Both the position numbers and the translations under genes were made by a program. A DNA stretch of 64,000 nt from Bryoerythrophyllum caledonicum (Eukaryota; Streptophyta; Bryopsida; Pottiales; Pottiaceae): contig OZ020515.1 of the NCBI GenBank assembly GCA_963971425.1, positions 18,182,291-18,246,290 of the forward strand. The letters are read 5' to 3'. Of this stretch, positions 41,421 through 53,894 are shown one piece after another; position 1 is the first letter of the stretch; every line of letters begins with the position of its first letter. The notes under the pieces are model-generated. The model searched no databases, had not been told where the DNA came from, and was given only the letters and a program-made list of their open reading frames with translations.

Positions 41421-43080
41421 AATCATGATTGGTTGAATTAAACCAAAAGAATCGATTGCAACTTCCAGAAGCTCTCTACTGCTACCTAATCTCTATCAAA
41501 AATTGGTCCGAGACGACCCTAAACTACCAGGTGATGTTGGGAGATACCCAAACCAAATAGAGTGGTTGCGGGTGCAATTCCTTGCTGTGATATCTTCTCT
41601 CTACTTGACGGGACTGCCGCAAGTCGCCAATGTAGCAACTTTTGTGTGCCGAAAATTTGAAAAAATAAAAGAATCTATCATCAACCATCAAGGCGCAATA
41701 GCCATTGCGTCTCTGCCCAAGGCACCACCCATCTCCAACCAACAAACAGCTCCACCACTGCTACCAACACCGTTACACCGTCACCTTCACGAACCACCAG
41801 CGCCAGCTCCCATGACCACCAAGTTCCAGCAGTGACCGCGCTGTCATGACTCACAACTCGCCGGAGGTGGGAAGATGATTGCGGAGGATCGAAGCACAGG
41901 CTTTGTTCTGCTTCGGACGCTGAGGCCGAGCAATCAAGGGCCCTGTAGGATCCCAGTAGGTCCCTCCGCCATCCTTCTGCGCCACCTTCGACGTCGGCCT
42001 GCCAACGTTCAGCTTGAACGACCCGCCGTCTCCTTCCACGCCACATGAGAACGCCATCTTGAAATCCTGCTCCTCAGAAGAAAACTGCAAGCCTGATAGA
42101 ATGAGGAGCCCAGGAAAGCGAATCTAGCTGCTGCCCGGGAACTGAAGCTACTACGAGCGCTGGAGTGTTCACTTGCTTTCAATCGACTACAGAGGAGGAT
42201 CTGGGTGTGATGAATAATATTACCCCTGATCCATGATCTTATAGTTCCTCTTGTTCGTGATAACAGACCTGTTACCGGTGTCTGCTAACGGTTAGAGCTC
42301 CGTGTCTGCAGAAATACCAGACAGGCTTCTCGCCGCCATAGTCTTGAGAACTAGCAGACTCAAAGGTCGGTTGCCGCGAATACCTCCAAGTCGGGATCCG
42401 TTTATCGCGTCTGGGAGTGTCTGGGAGAGAGAACTCGTCGGCAGCGGTAAAGCGTTGTCTGGTTGCAACAATTAGAACGCGTCACCGTCAGCCATGTCCC
42501 ACCTCAAGTTTAACGACTCGCTTCAGTCACTCAAAAATCGGACACCCTGAAGCGAGGGTGGACTTTCGGGATTCTGGAATTTTCCTGGGGGCTCATCTTA
42601 ACCCTATAACCCCTACTAGGGTCGATTTTGGTGCTTTTGCTCTTTTAATCCTTAGAAGCCCAGGGTATTTTAGAGGAACCTCTACTCCGTTGATTATAAT
42701 TTGCCAAGATGAACTTTTTGAGAATGTAACCGTATGATCTTCTTCTAAACTTGTATGAGATGATGTGCTGAAAATTTTGTGAATTTTGACCGTAAGGATT
42801 GAAAGACAATCACAGTCAAAGTGAAAAGTTTTGCACCCTGTAGGTACACTTGGGCCTTTGGGGGTTAACTCTTCCATAGTCAAGCATTGTCTCCCACGTC
42901 CTCTGAACGCATTTTGAGCTCCTCATTGGCTTTCCAGCGGATCCCTTGAATCTCCTTGAATCCATGCAGGCATTAGCAAACTACAATGATTTTTGTGAAG
43001 TGGGGTCGTGCTGAAATGTACTCAATGTACAAATGATATTCAGCCTAATCTATTACACTTGTAGATTCTCTTAGGCTCTC
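41421..43080 (+). repeat. R1 copy D, without Harbinger H2
   Basis: 41421-42600 aligns with about 1625-2870 (GAGTGGTTGCGGGTGCAATTCC, GATGATTGCGGAGGATC, GCGGTAAAGCGTTGTCTGG). 42600-43080 aligns with the R1 flank right of H2 (about 10011-10608). Divergence is clearly higher than between copies A and B, and several indels are present. The junction at 41421 abuts the glutathione synthetase fragment. Confidence 0.85.
41851..42090 (-). pseudogene. R1 conserved frame, copy D
   Basis: This is the shorter relative of the 2046-2357 frame: MQFSSEEQDFKMAFSCGVE, DGGSFKLNVGR, then a gap of 18 residues relative to copy A, then DGGGTYWDPTGPL and ILRNHLPTSGEL-stop. It shows that the frame, not only the DNA, is largely kept between distant copies, although substitutions are frequent. 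Confidence 0.35.
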
Positions 43081-43089
43081 ATTGTCCAC

Positions 43090-43900
43090 TTAGGCGTTAT
43101 AAATGACCCCTAGATTTCTTTGATAATTTTGCATCAAAAACAATTGATAACTGTTGATTCTAGAGCATGAGTAAGGAAGGAAGGCAAATTTTCTATTTTT
43201 AGGTCTAATCATAGGATATCAATAAAGACTTAATAAGTAACATACCTACAAAATTTCATAAACTTTGACTGTACAAAAGATTATAGTGTCTGAAATAGAG
43301 AAAACGGTTCATTTTCTTCTTTGTGTTTAGAGGATCAACAAACTTTGACTTCACTTGTTGTCAAAATTTTCACTACATCTGGTCTCAATTTTATACCATC
43401 ATGTTGAGCATAATATTAATTCCTTGTACACCAATTTTTAGAGGTAAAGATGGAGTTTAGCATGTTTAAAACAATTGTGCAAAGAGTAGAAATTCAAAAA
43501 TTGCCAATTCACGTTATATTTTTATTGGGCACATAATATGTTTTAGAATGAGAATCCAAACAATCCATAAGAAGTTTAACACCACTTATTGCTGTGGAAA
43601 ATATAAAAAGTAAAGAATATAAAGATCTCTAAGTTTTATGTGGAAAAGAAAAAGTTTTCGTTGTATCTTGCTTGATAATGTGTGAAAATCTATTAGATGG
43701 CAAATCTTTTCATCAAATGTCGGATTGAGGAAAAAAGTTGGACTCTCCAAAAAGCTTTTAGTAATGTTCATCTACAATAGAAATTTCAAAGAAGAATGTT
43801 ACAAATGGACACAATGAGAACCTTCCAAAACCTTCAATAGTCCCACAAGGGGACCTTTGGAAGTTCGGGGCTCAATCTAAACCCCAAACCCTAAAACTGT
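43090..43900 (+). repeat. R2 repeat, copy 1
   Basis: AT-rich repeat with landmarks ACAAAATTTCATAAACTTTG, GTACACCAATTTTTAGAGGT and TGTGTGAAAATCT. Other copies are at about 45460-46198, 53900-54702 and (inverted) 56446-57243. In copies 1 and 2 it runs into a GGATTGAGGAAAAAA sequence that is also the start of R1 at 46199, so R2 and R1 are neighbours in a larger unit. No protein is recognised. Confidence 0.85.
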
Positions 43901-44384
43901 GACATTTCATGTAAAAGTCAATTTATATAACCCAAGAAAGTCTAAGGAGCCAAAATGTGACTTCTTGGATGACTTTGAATGCATGATACTAGATGAAAAA
44001 TTGGATAGTTCATTGAATGTGTAGTAAGCAGTAGATGATGATGAAACTTGCCTCATTTGGTATACATGTTTTTTTGAAACCCCTAAAGGATCAAGGCATT
44101 GTAGAGTAATCTCTAGTTCATTGATTAAACTTAAAAGCTTCATCAAAAGTTCCAGGATGAACTTTTTTCCTCAAACATCTTAAAAAAATGAAAAAAAAAA
44201 GTTTCCAATAATACATTTGATGAAAAATTAGAGTACAATGCACTAGAATGGAAATTGGGATTGATGCCACCGCCATTGGATCTGATGTTCCACAGTTAAG
44301 TTATTTTCCACATCCAAAATTATTTTAGGTTGCCTCCCTCCTTACCCAACAGCTTTTTAGACACAATCTAACCTAGACTTACGA
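43901..44384. other. Unassigned AT-rich sequence
   Basis: No gene or repeat is recognised. Short frames here have no family features. Confidence 0.3.
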
Positions 44385-44394
44385 GATGGTATGG

Positions 44395-44512
44395 CAACTT
44401 TCTTTCTACCACCGAAACGGCAACATACTTTTTACCACCGAAGCGGCAACATACTTTCTACCACCGAAGCGGCAACATACTTTCTACCACCGAAGCGACA
44501 ACAGATTGACTA
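44395..44512 (+). repeat. 26-bp tandem repeat, four units
   Basis: TTCTACCACCGAAGCGGCAA followed by CATACT is repeated about four times with minor changes (AAACGG, TTTTTACC, GCGACAACAG). Confidence 0.9.
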
Positions 44513-44888
44513 CTTTGTCTATTGAGGAAGCTAAGAATAAAATGCATTGGAACGAACTTATAGCTTGGTCCAACAAGAGATGAAAACATACCTGACGAAT
44601 GTAGCTTGTTCGCTACAGGCGCACCTAAGCGAAATCTGAGTAGCGAAGCGAGACCCAAAAACACAGATCTATGCGTATACACAGATATGAGCACGAAAAG
44701 AAACAATATACATGCACCTGGTTACTTGCCCAAAGCTGTGGGACATATGAGTCGTTATTAATGCGGTCCACTTCATTGGTGGGACTAGGACAACATACAA
44801 TGAGGGAAGCTAGCGTGCGATTGGTTGGGACAAGAACTTAGCTCCACAAGAAGGTAGTCTTACATGTATAGGACTACTCGCTTCTTGG
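44513..44888. other. Unassigned sequence
   Basis: I see no supported gene here. It may be the 3' flank of the minus-strand gypsy fragment that follows. Confidence 0.3.
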
Positions 44889-45265
44889 AAGCTCACGTCA
44901 AAGGCTTGAAAAGATCAGCAGTTGGCTCCGAGGACAGGCTAGCGTGATTAGTTCTTGGAACAAATTTGACCTCTTGTCCACTCAAAATGATTTGAAAGAG
45001 GTCCGGGTCTTAGCTGCAATGCACTAAGTCGTTAGCTTGCTCAAGAAATTCGACTACCTCCACCGCAAAATGAGCAGGTTCCAAGCAAAACGGCTTCTCT
45101 TGCTCGTCTTGCTCCACCACCGTATAAGGCCCTGTCCACCGAGCACAAAACCTGCCTTTCTGCTCGCTCTCCTTTTCTTGACGAAATGCAACAATTGCCT
45201 ACCTTACCCATGCGCGTATATGTCACGCGTTTGTAATGTTCATCTTACTGCGTCAGCTGCGTCCT
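44889..45265 (-). pseudogene. Retrotransposon integrase C-terminal tail fragment
   Basis: The minus strand reads AIVAFRQEKESEQKGRF, CARWTGPYTVVEQDEQEKPF, CLEPAHFAVEVVEFLEQAND. The GRFCARWTGPYTV segment resembles the GPY/F module after gypsy integrases. A TAG at 45199 precedes AIVAF. Nothing else of the element is recognisable nearby. The assignment is tentative, from one motif. Confidence 0.4.
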
Positions 45266-45459
45266 AGTGATGTTGCTGTGAGCATGCTGTTGAATTTGTT
45301 TGCGGTACGTGAGCAATGTGTCAACGTACGCATCCAAATCGAGTGGCGTCTCTAAATTCGATGTACCTCCCTTCAAGTTTTGCGTTTCTAAAAAAAATCC
45401 TTGTAGAATGGATTAACCCATAAATTACCAAGCCATTTTCAAACGAACAACTACTCAAA

Positions 45460-46198
45460 ACTACTCATCTTAGTGCAATGAGTAAAGAAGAAAATTAAAG
45501 GTTTTATTTCTAGTTTGAGCCATAGGATCTCAATTAAGACTTATTAACAACCATACTCACAAAATTTCATAAACTTTGAGTGCACGGATTGAAAGATTAT
45601 AGTGTTTGAAGTCCTAAAAAGTGTTCATTTTCTTCACTGTGTTTAGTAGATGAGCAGACTTTGACTTCACTTGGTGTCCAATTCTCGCACTACACAAGGT
45701 CTAAAGTTATTACCACCATGTTAAGCATGGAAATATTTCCTTGCACACCAATTTTTAGAGGTAAAGAATGGGTGTAGCATATTCAAAAATGGTGCAAGGA
45801 GTGGAGGTTCAGAAATTGTGCATTCACGCTCTGTTTTTTTGTGAACTTAATATGTTTTAGAATTGTAAACCGAATAGTCAATAAGAAGGTTTACACCACA
45901 TAATGCCTTGGGAAAAATAAAAACTAAAAAATATTAAGATGTCAAAGTTTTATGTGAAAAGGAAGAAGATATTTTGGTATCTTGCCCGACAATGTGCAAC
46001 AATGTGTGAAAATGTTTGACTTGGATTAACATGCTATTATTCACTAACGACAAGATTTTTTTGACAATATGAAAGGAAATGATATTATGTGTTGTTATTG
46101 AAAATCTCACATTCAATAGAGTGTCCTAACAAAAGTTTTGGACTTGCTCTCCCCATTTGAACGTCAAAAACCTAACTTTTTCAGTATATGTTGGATTG
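45460..46198 (+). repeat. R2 repeat, copy 2
   Basis: It matches copy 1 and the 53.9-kb copy through TTATTTCTAGTTTGAGCCAT, ACAAAATTTCATAAACTTTG and CACACCAATTTTTAGAGGTA. It leads directly into R1 copy B at 46199, showing the order R2 then R1 on the plus strand. Confidence 0.85.
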
Positions 46199-47382
46199 AG
46201 GAAAAAATTAGACTCACACAAAGTTGTTAGTAATTTCCATCTATAGTAAAAATTTCAAAAATTTCGAAAATAATGTTATAAATTAACATAGTAGGAACTT
46301 GCCCAAGTCTCCCAAGGGAACTCTTGGTAATTTAGGGGTCAAATAACAAAAAAATTAGGCCTACATGAAGAACCAAATTCACGTCCACAACTAGCCAACC
46401 AAAATGTAGAATTTTTTTTCAAAGTAATATTGAATTCTCCGTTTTTGCCTTAATTATATAGGGTGTAGTCACATTATCACCTTACTTTGTAAAATAGTCC
46501 ATGGCAACAATGACGTACATGTGTCCTTGTGTTGTTGTCATCAAAGGCTCCATGAGATCAAAGTGGACTTTGTCAAAGGCTCCAAAATAGGGATATTGGT
46601 CAAATTATGGTGCAATACTTCCTTGCTATAATTACTCTTAGGCTAGCAAATCTTGCAAGCTTTGATGACTTCAGTCAATAACGTCTTTAACCATCCCAAT
46701 TCAATGGTAGACTACCAAATGAGGTTCATTTGTGCCCTTCACAACAAAGTGGCTTGCAAGGTGTAACAAGTGAAATTATTCCAGAAAGGAGCCCAATTTG
46801 GGTTGTTTAGGCCTTTGGACAATTGGAGCCATGTTTTTATTAAATTCCCCACAAAAATGACAAAATCATAATTTCATTCAATATTGTGTGTAGACGCAAT
46901 TCATGAGCATCTTCAATACTTGTACTTTATTTCAAGCAATGTAACATAATTTAGACTTAGTTTTGGGCCATGGTAGAAAAATATGTAGTAAAAAAATATG
47001 TCCACTTCTTAGTGTATTTTGAAACTTTTGTTCCTTTACCAAAATTTGGTTCAAACCATGAAGATTATCTTTGATGCATTTAAACTTCACTACACTAAAA
47101 ATCTCATGTAATGTAGTAAACACCAAATATGAACCTGTACACTAATTGCAAATCAAGCAATTAGTGTAGTGAGAAAACAATACACTAAGTGCCAACCACT
47201 ACACTATTTGTCAATTCTAGTAAAGTTGCAAAATATATTTTCCTCTTGTGCATGTTTAGTGTATGAATAGTAGAAGAAATAATAATAAATGAAAGGTCCT
47301 GAAGTCGAGAGTTGTTAGAGTATCTTACCAACAATCTTCTGAAGACCATAACTTACTTATGTACTATCTAAATTGGGCATAT

Positions 47383-47431
47383 GAGGTGTTTCTTGACATC
47401 TATAGAAAATATAGATGTCAGAAAACACCTT
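47383..47431. repeat. R1 hairpin, copy B
   Basis: It is identical to the hairpin at 1185-1233. Confidence 0.7.
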
Positions 47432-48243
47432 AATTGTTATATTTGGACAAAAAATGAGTAAGGTATGGCCATTTGAAAGTTGCAAATGTGGAGAAGCATG
47501 GGTTGGCCAATAAGAAATTAGAGTTAAATACCTGTTATTGGAAAAAATACGGAGGTATCATTATTGATAGTGGCGGCTAACATTAATTGTCAACTTATTT
47601 ACAAATAGTGTACTAGGGTAAGTACACTATATGTACCCGTACACTATTTGTACCCGTACACTAAATGAGATTTTTAGTGTAGTAGTCAAGTTTATAAATT
47701 TTATAAAGTCGATTCTTGACTCCAACATTTACTATTTTGGAATCACTAGAACTTGATTAAGTTCTTACAAGTGCAAGTTTAGTGTAAAATTGACATGTTT
47801 CATCATAAATTTTTACTGGGAACACATAATGAGTGGTTGAATTCAACCAATAAAAATCGTTTCTACTTCCAAAGAGCTCTCTCCTTCTCCCAAATCTATA
47901 TTCTAAATCAGGTCAGAGATGACCCTAAACAATCGGGTGATGGCGGAGATATACCGAAATCAAATGGAGTGGTTGCGGGTGCAATTCCTAGGTGTAATAT
48001 CATCTCTATGATTGACAACAGCTGCCACAAGTTGTCAATAAAGCAACTCATGTGCCAAAAATCTAGTAAACAAAATAAATGAAAGCTCTGTCTTAATCAT
48101 CGCGGCGCAACAGCCATCACGTCTCTGCCCAAGACACCACCCATCTCCAACCAACAAACAGCTCCACCACTGCTACCAACACCGTTACCTTCACCAACCG
48201 CCAGCGCTAGCTCCCATGAACACCAAGTTGCAGCAGCGACCGA

Positions 48244-48555
48244 CTAGCGCGCTGCCATGATCCGCAAATTACCGGAGGTGGGAAGATGATTGCGGAGGAT
48301 CCAAGCACAGGCTTTGTTCGGCTTCGGATGCTGAGGCTCAGCAATCAAGGGCCCTCTGGGATTCCAGTCGGTCCCTCCGCCATCCCCTTGCAACGCCTTC
48401 GACGTCGGCCTGCCGACGTTTGGGTTGGACAATCCGTCATCACTTTGAGCCACCTTCGCCAGCCTGCCGGCGTTCAGCTTGAACGACCCGCCGTCTTCTT
48501 CCACGCCACATGAGAACGCCATCTTGAAATCCTGCTCCTCAAGGGAAAATTCCAA
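48244..48555 (-). CDS. R1 conserved frame, copy B
   Basis: It is identical in sequence to the frame at 2046-2357 and equally unrecognised. Identity reflects the recent duplication and says nothing about function. Confidence 0.3.
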   Translation of the reverse strand: MEFSLEEQDFKMAFSCGVEEDGGSFKLNAGRLAKVAQSDDGLSNPNVGRPTSKALQGDGGGTDWNPRGPLIAEPQHPKPNKACAWILRNHLPTSGNLRIMAAR

Positions 48556-49077
48556 GCCTTATGAAATGAGGAGCCCAGGAAAGCGATTCCAGCTGCTGCC
48601 CGGGAACTGAAGCTATTACGAGCGCTGGAATGTTCAAGTCACGTATTAATTGCTTTCAATCGACTACAGAGGAGGATCTGAGTGTGGTGAATAATACCTC
48701 TAATCCATGGTCTTACTGGACCTCTTGTTCGTGATAACAGGTCTGTTACCGGTGTCTGCTAACGGTCAGAGCTCCGTGTCTGCAGATTTCCAGACCTTCT
48801 CGACGCCAGTCTTGAGAGCTAGCAGACTCAAAAGGTCGGCTGCCGCCAGTACCTCCAAGTCGGGATCCGTTCATTGTATCTGGGAATGTCTGGTGCGAGA
48901 ATTGTCGGCAGCGGTAAAGCGTTGTCTGGTTGCAACAATTAGAACGTGTCACCGTCAGCCATGTCCCACCTCAAGTTTAACGACTCGCTTCAGTTACAGC
49001 AACGTCGGACACCCTGAACGAAGGGTTGACTTTGGGGCTTCTGGAATTTTCCTGGGGGTTATCTTACCGTAGTGTAA

Positions 49078-51146
49078 AGGGACCTTTACACTATGGTGGA
49101 GAGCTCCACCGGTTGGTCAAGAGGTTTTAGCCAAGTCATGGTTATTTGAGGCAAGCGGTGGATGTTGGACAAGATAAAAAGACAATAAAATAATGCATGA
49201 AGAAGTCTTTGACTGGTTTGTAGTGTACCGGTAAACACCATCCGGTCAAGTCCACTGGCCAACGTCACAAGAAGAAGTTCACCGGCCAACTTCACCACCA
49301 AGATAGTTTAGGCTAGTCAATAGGAACCACAATCCCTAATGGTCCCCATGGACATGCTATGTACGTTTTGGGCTGCAGTGAACTTTGAAAATCTATAACT
49401 TTTGCATCAAATTTTGTTCAAATCTAGTAAAAATTGTTGGAAAAGATGCACCTACTTGTCTAGTATGTGTGGCAAAATGTTTTGTTCAATTCAATATACA
49501 ATGTCATTTTGGAACTCATTTTAGTACACGGGGTTTAATTCTACTTCTTGTATGGAAAACATAGTCAAGGACGGAGAAGAGATATCTCACATTCATTGTA
49601 TGAAAACTACTCTTCTCCACTATATAGTACATGTTCTCTTCTTGTCCTCCGCTCCAGTTTTCCTCTCTTTTATATTGGTCTATCAGCATGGTTGGTAGAA
49701 GGAAAAAAATCTTACTTGCTCTTGCAATTCTTATGGTTATGAAGCATGTTATTGTTTCAACTATGGCCGTTCAGAAAGTCATCATACATCAACACAATGC
49801 TTCAATTATGATGATGGCCTTCTTTATATTTGGAAGCAAGGAGTCTAAGAAAGTATAGGCATTTGATCGGGAGGTGGATTTGTTTCACAGTTTCTTCTTA
49901 GATCATAGAGTGCAAAAATGTTCAAGAATCATATAAGGGTGAGTAGACCTACATGTTTTTACTTGTGCAGTTTTCTTTCACCTATTTTGAGCAAGAAATA
50001 TACACAATAGAGACATTGCATTGGGTAGGAATCTGCTACGCTAGAATAAAAAACCTGTCACAACCCTATCCTGAGATGTCACGAGCATTCTATGTGTGAT
50101 GTACCCCATGGTGCTTTTCATTTCGGGATTTTGAACACGGATAGTTATGGCAGACTTACATGTCTTCCAAGATTCTTCCAATTTTTACAGAAGCGATCAA
50201 TGGTTAGGGTGGTAGCGGTATATTTTTGAGCACAATATCCCTGTCACAGATTGAAAAATTATACGAATATACCCGTTTCGGACAATTCATCGAACGGAAA
50301 TGATTGAAATTTGGGATACCTATGGATATGCTAATGTACATGACTAATCTATCTTATAATTTGAAATCAGTGTGATTAATTCTCTTCTAACTCGACAAAA
50401 CAGTCCATTTTTTAGGCGTCAATTTTAGACAAGGGAATGCGTCTTCTTGCAAAGAAGTTGAAATTGAAGTTCTGTGTTGCACAAATGTCTAACTGGTTTT
50501 CATATTTTTTTTCATTTCTAAGAAGATTTACCCATTATTTTTATAAAAAAAGATAATCAGGCTTACTTTTAATATACTCCATATACCAAAAAGTTTGCCA
50601 AAATCGTATAGGGCGAAGCAGAATTCTACCCCATTCCAATAGAAGATAGAATTTCTTTGACCTTGCATCGATTGGGTTCCGGTGATGCTTTGTATACACT
50701 TGCCCATTTATATGGAATGTCAACACCAAGTGCTTCAAACATTGTTAGAGAAACTTGTTAGGGAGTCAACAGTGTTATGAGACCGTTGGTTTTCCAAAGA
50801 CCTACATTACCTTGGATGAAACAAATTTGTGCAGAATTTGAGAGTTTGCATGAAATTCCTTATATTCCTGGGGCAATCGATGGTTGCCACAATCCAATTA
50901 TTGCTCCAAGTGTAGATCATGCTTCATACTATTGTTAAGAGGATTGTATTTGGTATTATTGCAAGGTGTGGTCAATTATAAATGCAAATTTTGGGATTAT
51001 GATTTTGGTTAGGCTGGAAGTATACATGATTGGAAATTATTTCAAAAATCAGAGATCGGAAAGAAAACCATGTTGAAAGTTTTTTTACCATATAAATGAT
51101 TGCAGATGTTGCATATCCAATGCACCCATGGTTCTATTCACCTTTC
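49078..51146. mobile_element. Harbinger H2, copy B, right end missing
   Basis: This is the same old Harbinger as at 2889, without H1. Its left terminus has lost 9 bases (TTA plus GGGTCC) relative to copy A. The transposase remnants continue through 49688-51146 with a 609-bp private insertion. Homology to copy A ends at SPFK (51146), where copy A continues into the rest of the transposase. Right of the H1 site the two copies differ by roughly 6-7%. Confidence 0.75.
50023..50631. mobile_element. 609-bp MITE private to copy B
   Basis: It interrupts H2 copy B exactly where copy A (7307-7313) is continuous. Termini are GGGTAGGAATCTGCTACGC and, in complement, GGGTAGAATTCTGCTTCGCC, flanked by a CATT duplication (50019-50022 and 50632-50635; a three-base ATT reading is also possible). 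There is no coding capacity. The superfamily is undetermined. Confidence 0.85.
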
Positions 51147-51234
51147 AAAAAATTATTTTCCACTTAATTTGGCATGGGCTTTTCTAATTAATTTATGTCG
51201 GACCAGAGGTTCACCTACGGTATGTACTCACAGA

Positions 51235-51470
51235 TCTCAAATTCATCGTCGACTCAAGGATATTGTGATCTTATATGCAGGTGTTTCCAGCTAAATTACT
51301 TCATGCATCAATTAAAAATATTTCTTTTTCATTTGGATTTTTAATAGTTTGGTTTTATCTTCGATTCGAGGATGAATTGTAAGCTCAAGAATTGATTCTT
51401 ATCCTCGAGTTGAGGATAAGCTGTTGATTCAAGGATTATCTTGTATGCTCGACTCAAGGATAAACTGTGA
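51235..51470. repeat. Cluster of TCGACTCGAGGATA palindromic motifs
   Basis: Near 51249, 51365, 51404, 51432 and 51456 the sequence carries variants of TATCCTCGAGTCGAGGATA. The same motif clusters at 57950-58310. Confidence 0.6.
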
Positions 51471-52199
51471 ACTCTCTTTAACCCCAAACCCAAAACCCAA
51501 AACCTTAACCGGACTCACTATCACTCTAAATTTTATTCCCAAAATGCCGGCTTGTAGACTTAGTTGAGGAATGGAAGGTGAATTGCAGCATTATTCAAGA
51601 TTTGACAATAAACATAGAGAAACTAAACTTAGAATTGTGCTTTGCATTAATCATGATAGAACAAAGTAGTATTTTTAGTGTGAGTGTTGTAAACCACAGA
51701 TCCACAAATGTGATACATTTGCACACAATCGACCAGAGAACCTAAATAATGTGCTTCAACACATTAAATCAACACTTAGAATGAAAGACAAAGATTTCGA
51801 CTTGGAAAATTCTACATAGAGAGCTTTACACTGAAGTGTTACTACTCACATGCACCCTAAAAAAATTCTGCTCAACTAACCCGAGGCCACAAACAATTCA
51901 AGTGCCCACACATCTAAAGAAACGCTTACACATAAGAAATAAAGTTCTTCAAACAAGTGACCAATGTAAAGTAGAAATATGAAACCCTTACAGAAGCTCG
52001 CACTATGCGCGGTGAAACAGGCACAAAGTGGAACCCTCAATGCATTGCAATATGCAACCCTAAAGTTTAAACGCACCTAAACAATCACAAAAACTAACCC
52101 TTTACAAAACAAAAATAAACACAAAACCCTAAACCAAAACAAAACATAAACACCATCTAAACCACACAAAAACAACCACAAAAGCTACACAAAAACACC
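51471..52199. other. Unassigned AT-rich sequence
   Basis: No gene or repeat is recognised. Confidence 0.3.
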
Positions 52200-52556
52200 A
52201 AACAAGAAAGGTGCGTCATCGGAGTGAGGTGAGCGGCAAAAGTGAGGTGCGTCGCGGAATAGAGTTGCGCGAGTTGCGCGGCAGTTGTGAGGTGAGTAGC
52301 AGAAGTGACGGCAGCGCTGCGGGAGAGACGTTGACGGGAGAGAGTTGCGCGGATAGAGAGTTGCATGGACAAAAGCAACAGAGAGAGTTGCGAGAAGTTG
52401 CGCGATGACACGAAAACGAGGAGGAAAGGTAATAGCCGCGGTGTTTCATCTCGCAAGTTTGATACCTTTTTGGGCAGCGAGCAACGGGCAGCAGAAAGCA
52501 GGAAATGGGCAGCGAGCAGTGGAAAAAGGAAAATGGGCAGCGGGTGTTAAAAGGGG
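52200..52556. repeat. GC-rich stretch with GAGTTGCGCG repeats
   Basis: Variants of GAGAGTTGCGCG and AGTGAGGTGCG recur irregularly over 200 bases, followed by GGGCAGCGAGCA(A/G)TGG repeats. It looks like degenerate minisatellite or LTR sequence. Frames in several phases are by-products. Confidence 0.45.
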
Positions 52557-53284
52557 ATTTCACCCAAAGATTAGGTGAAACATCTTCTCTACACTCGTCC
52601 AAACTGTAATTCTCAGCCATAAGACACAAGTCAAGGATCTGACTTGTACTGAATCTAAAACCTCCGAATCGACCTAGATCTGAATCTAAATCTGAATTCA
52701 GGGTTTGTTGGGACTTCGTTTCTGTAGTTCTTCTTACGTTTAACGTACAGATCTGAAGTTTCCGTACTCAATTACAGCAAATCAGGACATACCCACAACA
52801 GATCCGGACCTGATTCTAACTCTAACATGCTGGATTTGATGAGGGTTTAGTAGATCGAGCTAGATCTATACCAGATCTAGTGCATTTGGGCCAGATCTAC
52901 AATACCCACAACTAAATCGTACTCAAACACTCTTCTAACATCCAGATCTACTCACACATTCATAGTACCAACACAAACACGCAAGAGGTAGTATCAAATT
53001 CATACTTTACTTCCTCAAACCTTCACAAACCTCTTCCATACTTACTACAACTACAGATCCGCACATTAGCTCCAGATTCTAACTCTCTAACCACACTTCT
53101 ACACCCTAACTCTCTCACATTACGAGCTCCACACCCACACACACACAAGAGAAGAGAGAGAAAAAGAGAGAATTTTGCCTCCAACCCAAGAGGGCGGCTC
53201 TCTACCCCCTCCAAACCCTAACCTGCCCTAATGGATGAAAGATGTCCGGATGGATGACATCCAGGTCCGGACAGTTTCATCCAA
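52557..53284. other. Unassigned, leader-like sequence
   Basis: The sequence is pyrimidine-rich on the plus strand with AGATCTA-rich segments and a CACACACAC run near 53130. No gene is supported. Confidence 0.3.
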
Positions 53285-53402
53285 AGTACAGACAGTTCAT
53301 CCACTGTCAATTCAGGACAGATTCATCCACTGTCAATTCAGGACAGATTCATCCACTGTCATTCAGGACAGTTTCATCCACTGTCCAGATTCATCCACTG
53401 GT
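53285..53402 (+). repeat. 28-bp tandem repeat, about four units
   Basis: Units of CATCCACTGTCAATTCAGGA then CAGATT repeat about four times with small changes and deletions. Confidence 0.9.
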
Positions 53403-53543
53403 TTACTTTTTAACCATAACTACTTAGTAACTTCAAAAAATTACTACCGGGACCTTGTAACAAGCCTAAATCTCCGGTTAACAGCGGGCAGCTCATATTG
53501 TTTGCAAGAATCAAATATGCATTAGAAATTTATCATCTTTTAA

Positions 53544-53894
53544 GGTAAGCCTTCCTAAAACCGACAAGTTAAGGAATGTGCATATATGGAGAGAGGAGAT
53601 AATTATACTAATATTTTTTAGTGATAGCCAATAGAATTAAAATTCCAACCCAAGTGATTTCATATTTTTTCAATGAAAACTGAATAAGTTATGAATTTTC
53701 AAATTGTGCAGCCATGTTTAGTGGGTGGCCAGCACTAGGTACCGCCATAACCAACGACCAAAAGTAAGGGTCTTGAGTAATAGTAAACCTCCATTTGGAG
53801 CTGAGTTGGTGGTAATGGGATGAAAGAGGGTTAGATATATCCCAATTTTATAGGCGTTGGCTATGGGTTTTTGTTGGTTATGGGGGAGCTTACC
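53544..53894. mobile_element. 351-bp MITE in the left R2 arm
   Basis: Ends GGTAAGCCTTCCTAAAACC and, in complement, GGTAAGCTCCCCCATAACC are inverted repeats. The right R2 arm lacks this block, joining ATCTCTTCAGTGAC directly, so it is the empty site. Three-base flanks TAA and TCA suggest a Harbinger-type TNA target with one mutation. Confidence 0.75.

Larger units (their letters stand above)
46199..49856 (+). repeat. R1 copy B, nearly identical to 1-3659
   Basis: Aligned at an offset of 46198 (46189 after 2890), this copy matches copy A with only two substitutions seen by eye (near 3578/49767 and 3599/49788) and a 9-base indel at 2886-2894/49084. It contains the same reading frames and hairpin, and the left part of H2. 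At 49848-49858 it has the empty H1 target (TCTAAGAAAG). Confidence 0.95.

Noticed and set aside
41005-41421. 138-codon plus-strand frame
   Set aside because: It is the antisense shadow of the glutathione synthetase fragment, which has the recognisable family motifs.
53285-53402. CRISPR-like spaced repeats (also 16465-16835 and 44395-44512)
   Set aside because: These are head-to-tail tandem or hairpin repeats without unique spacers of constant length, in eukaryotic DNA with introns and LTR elements.
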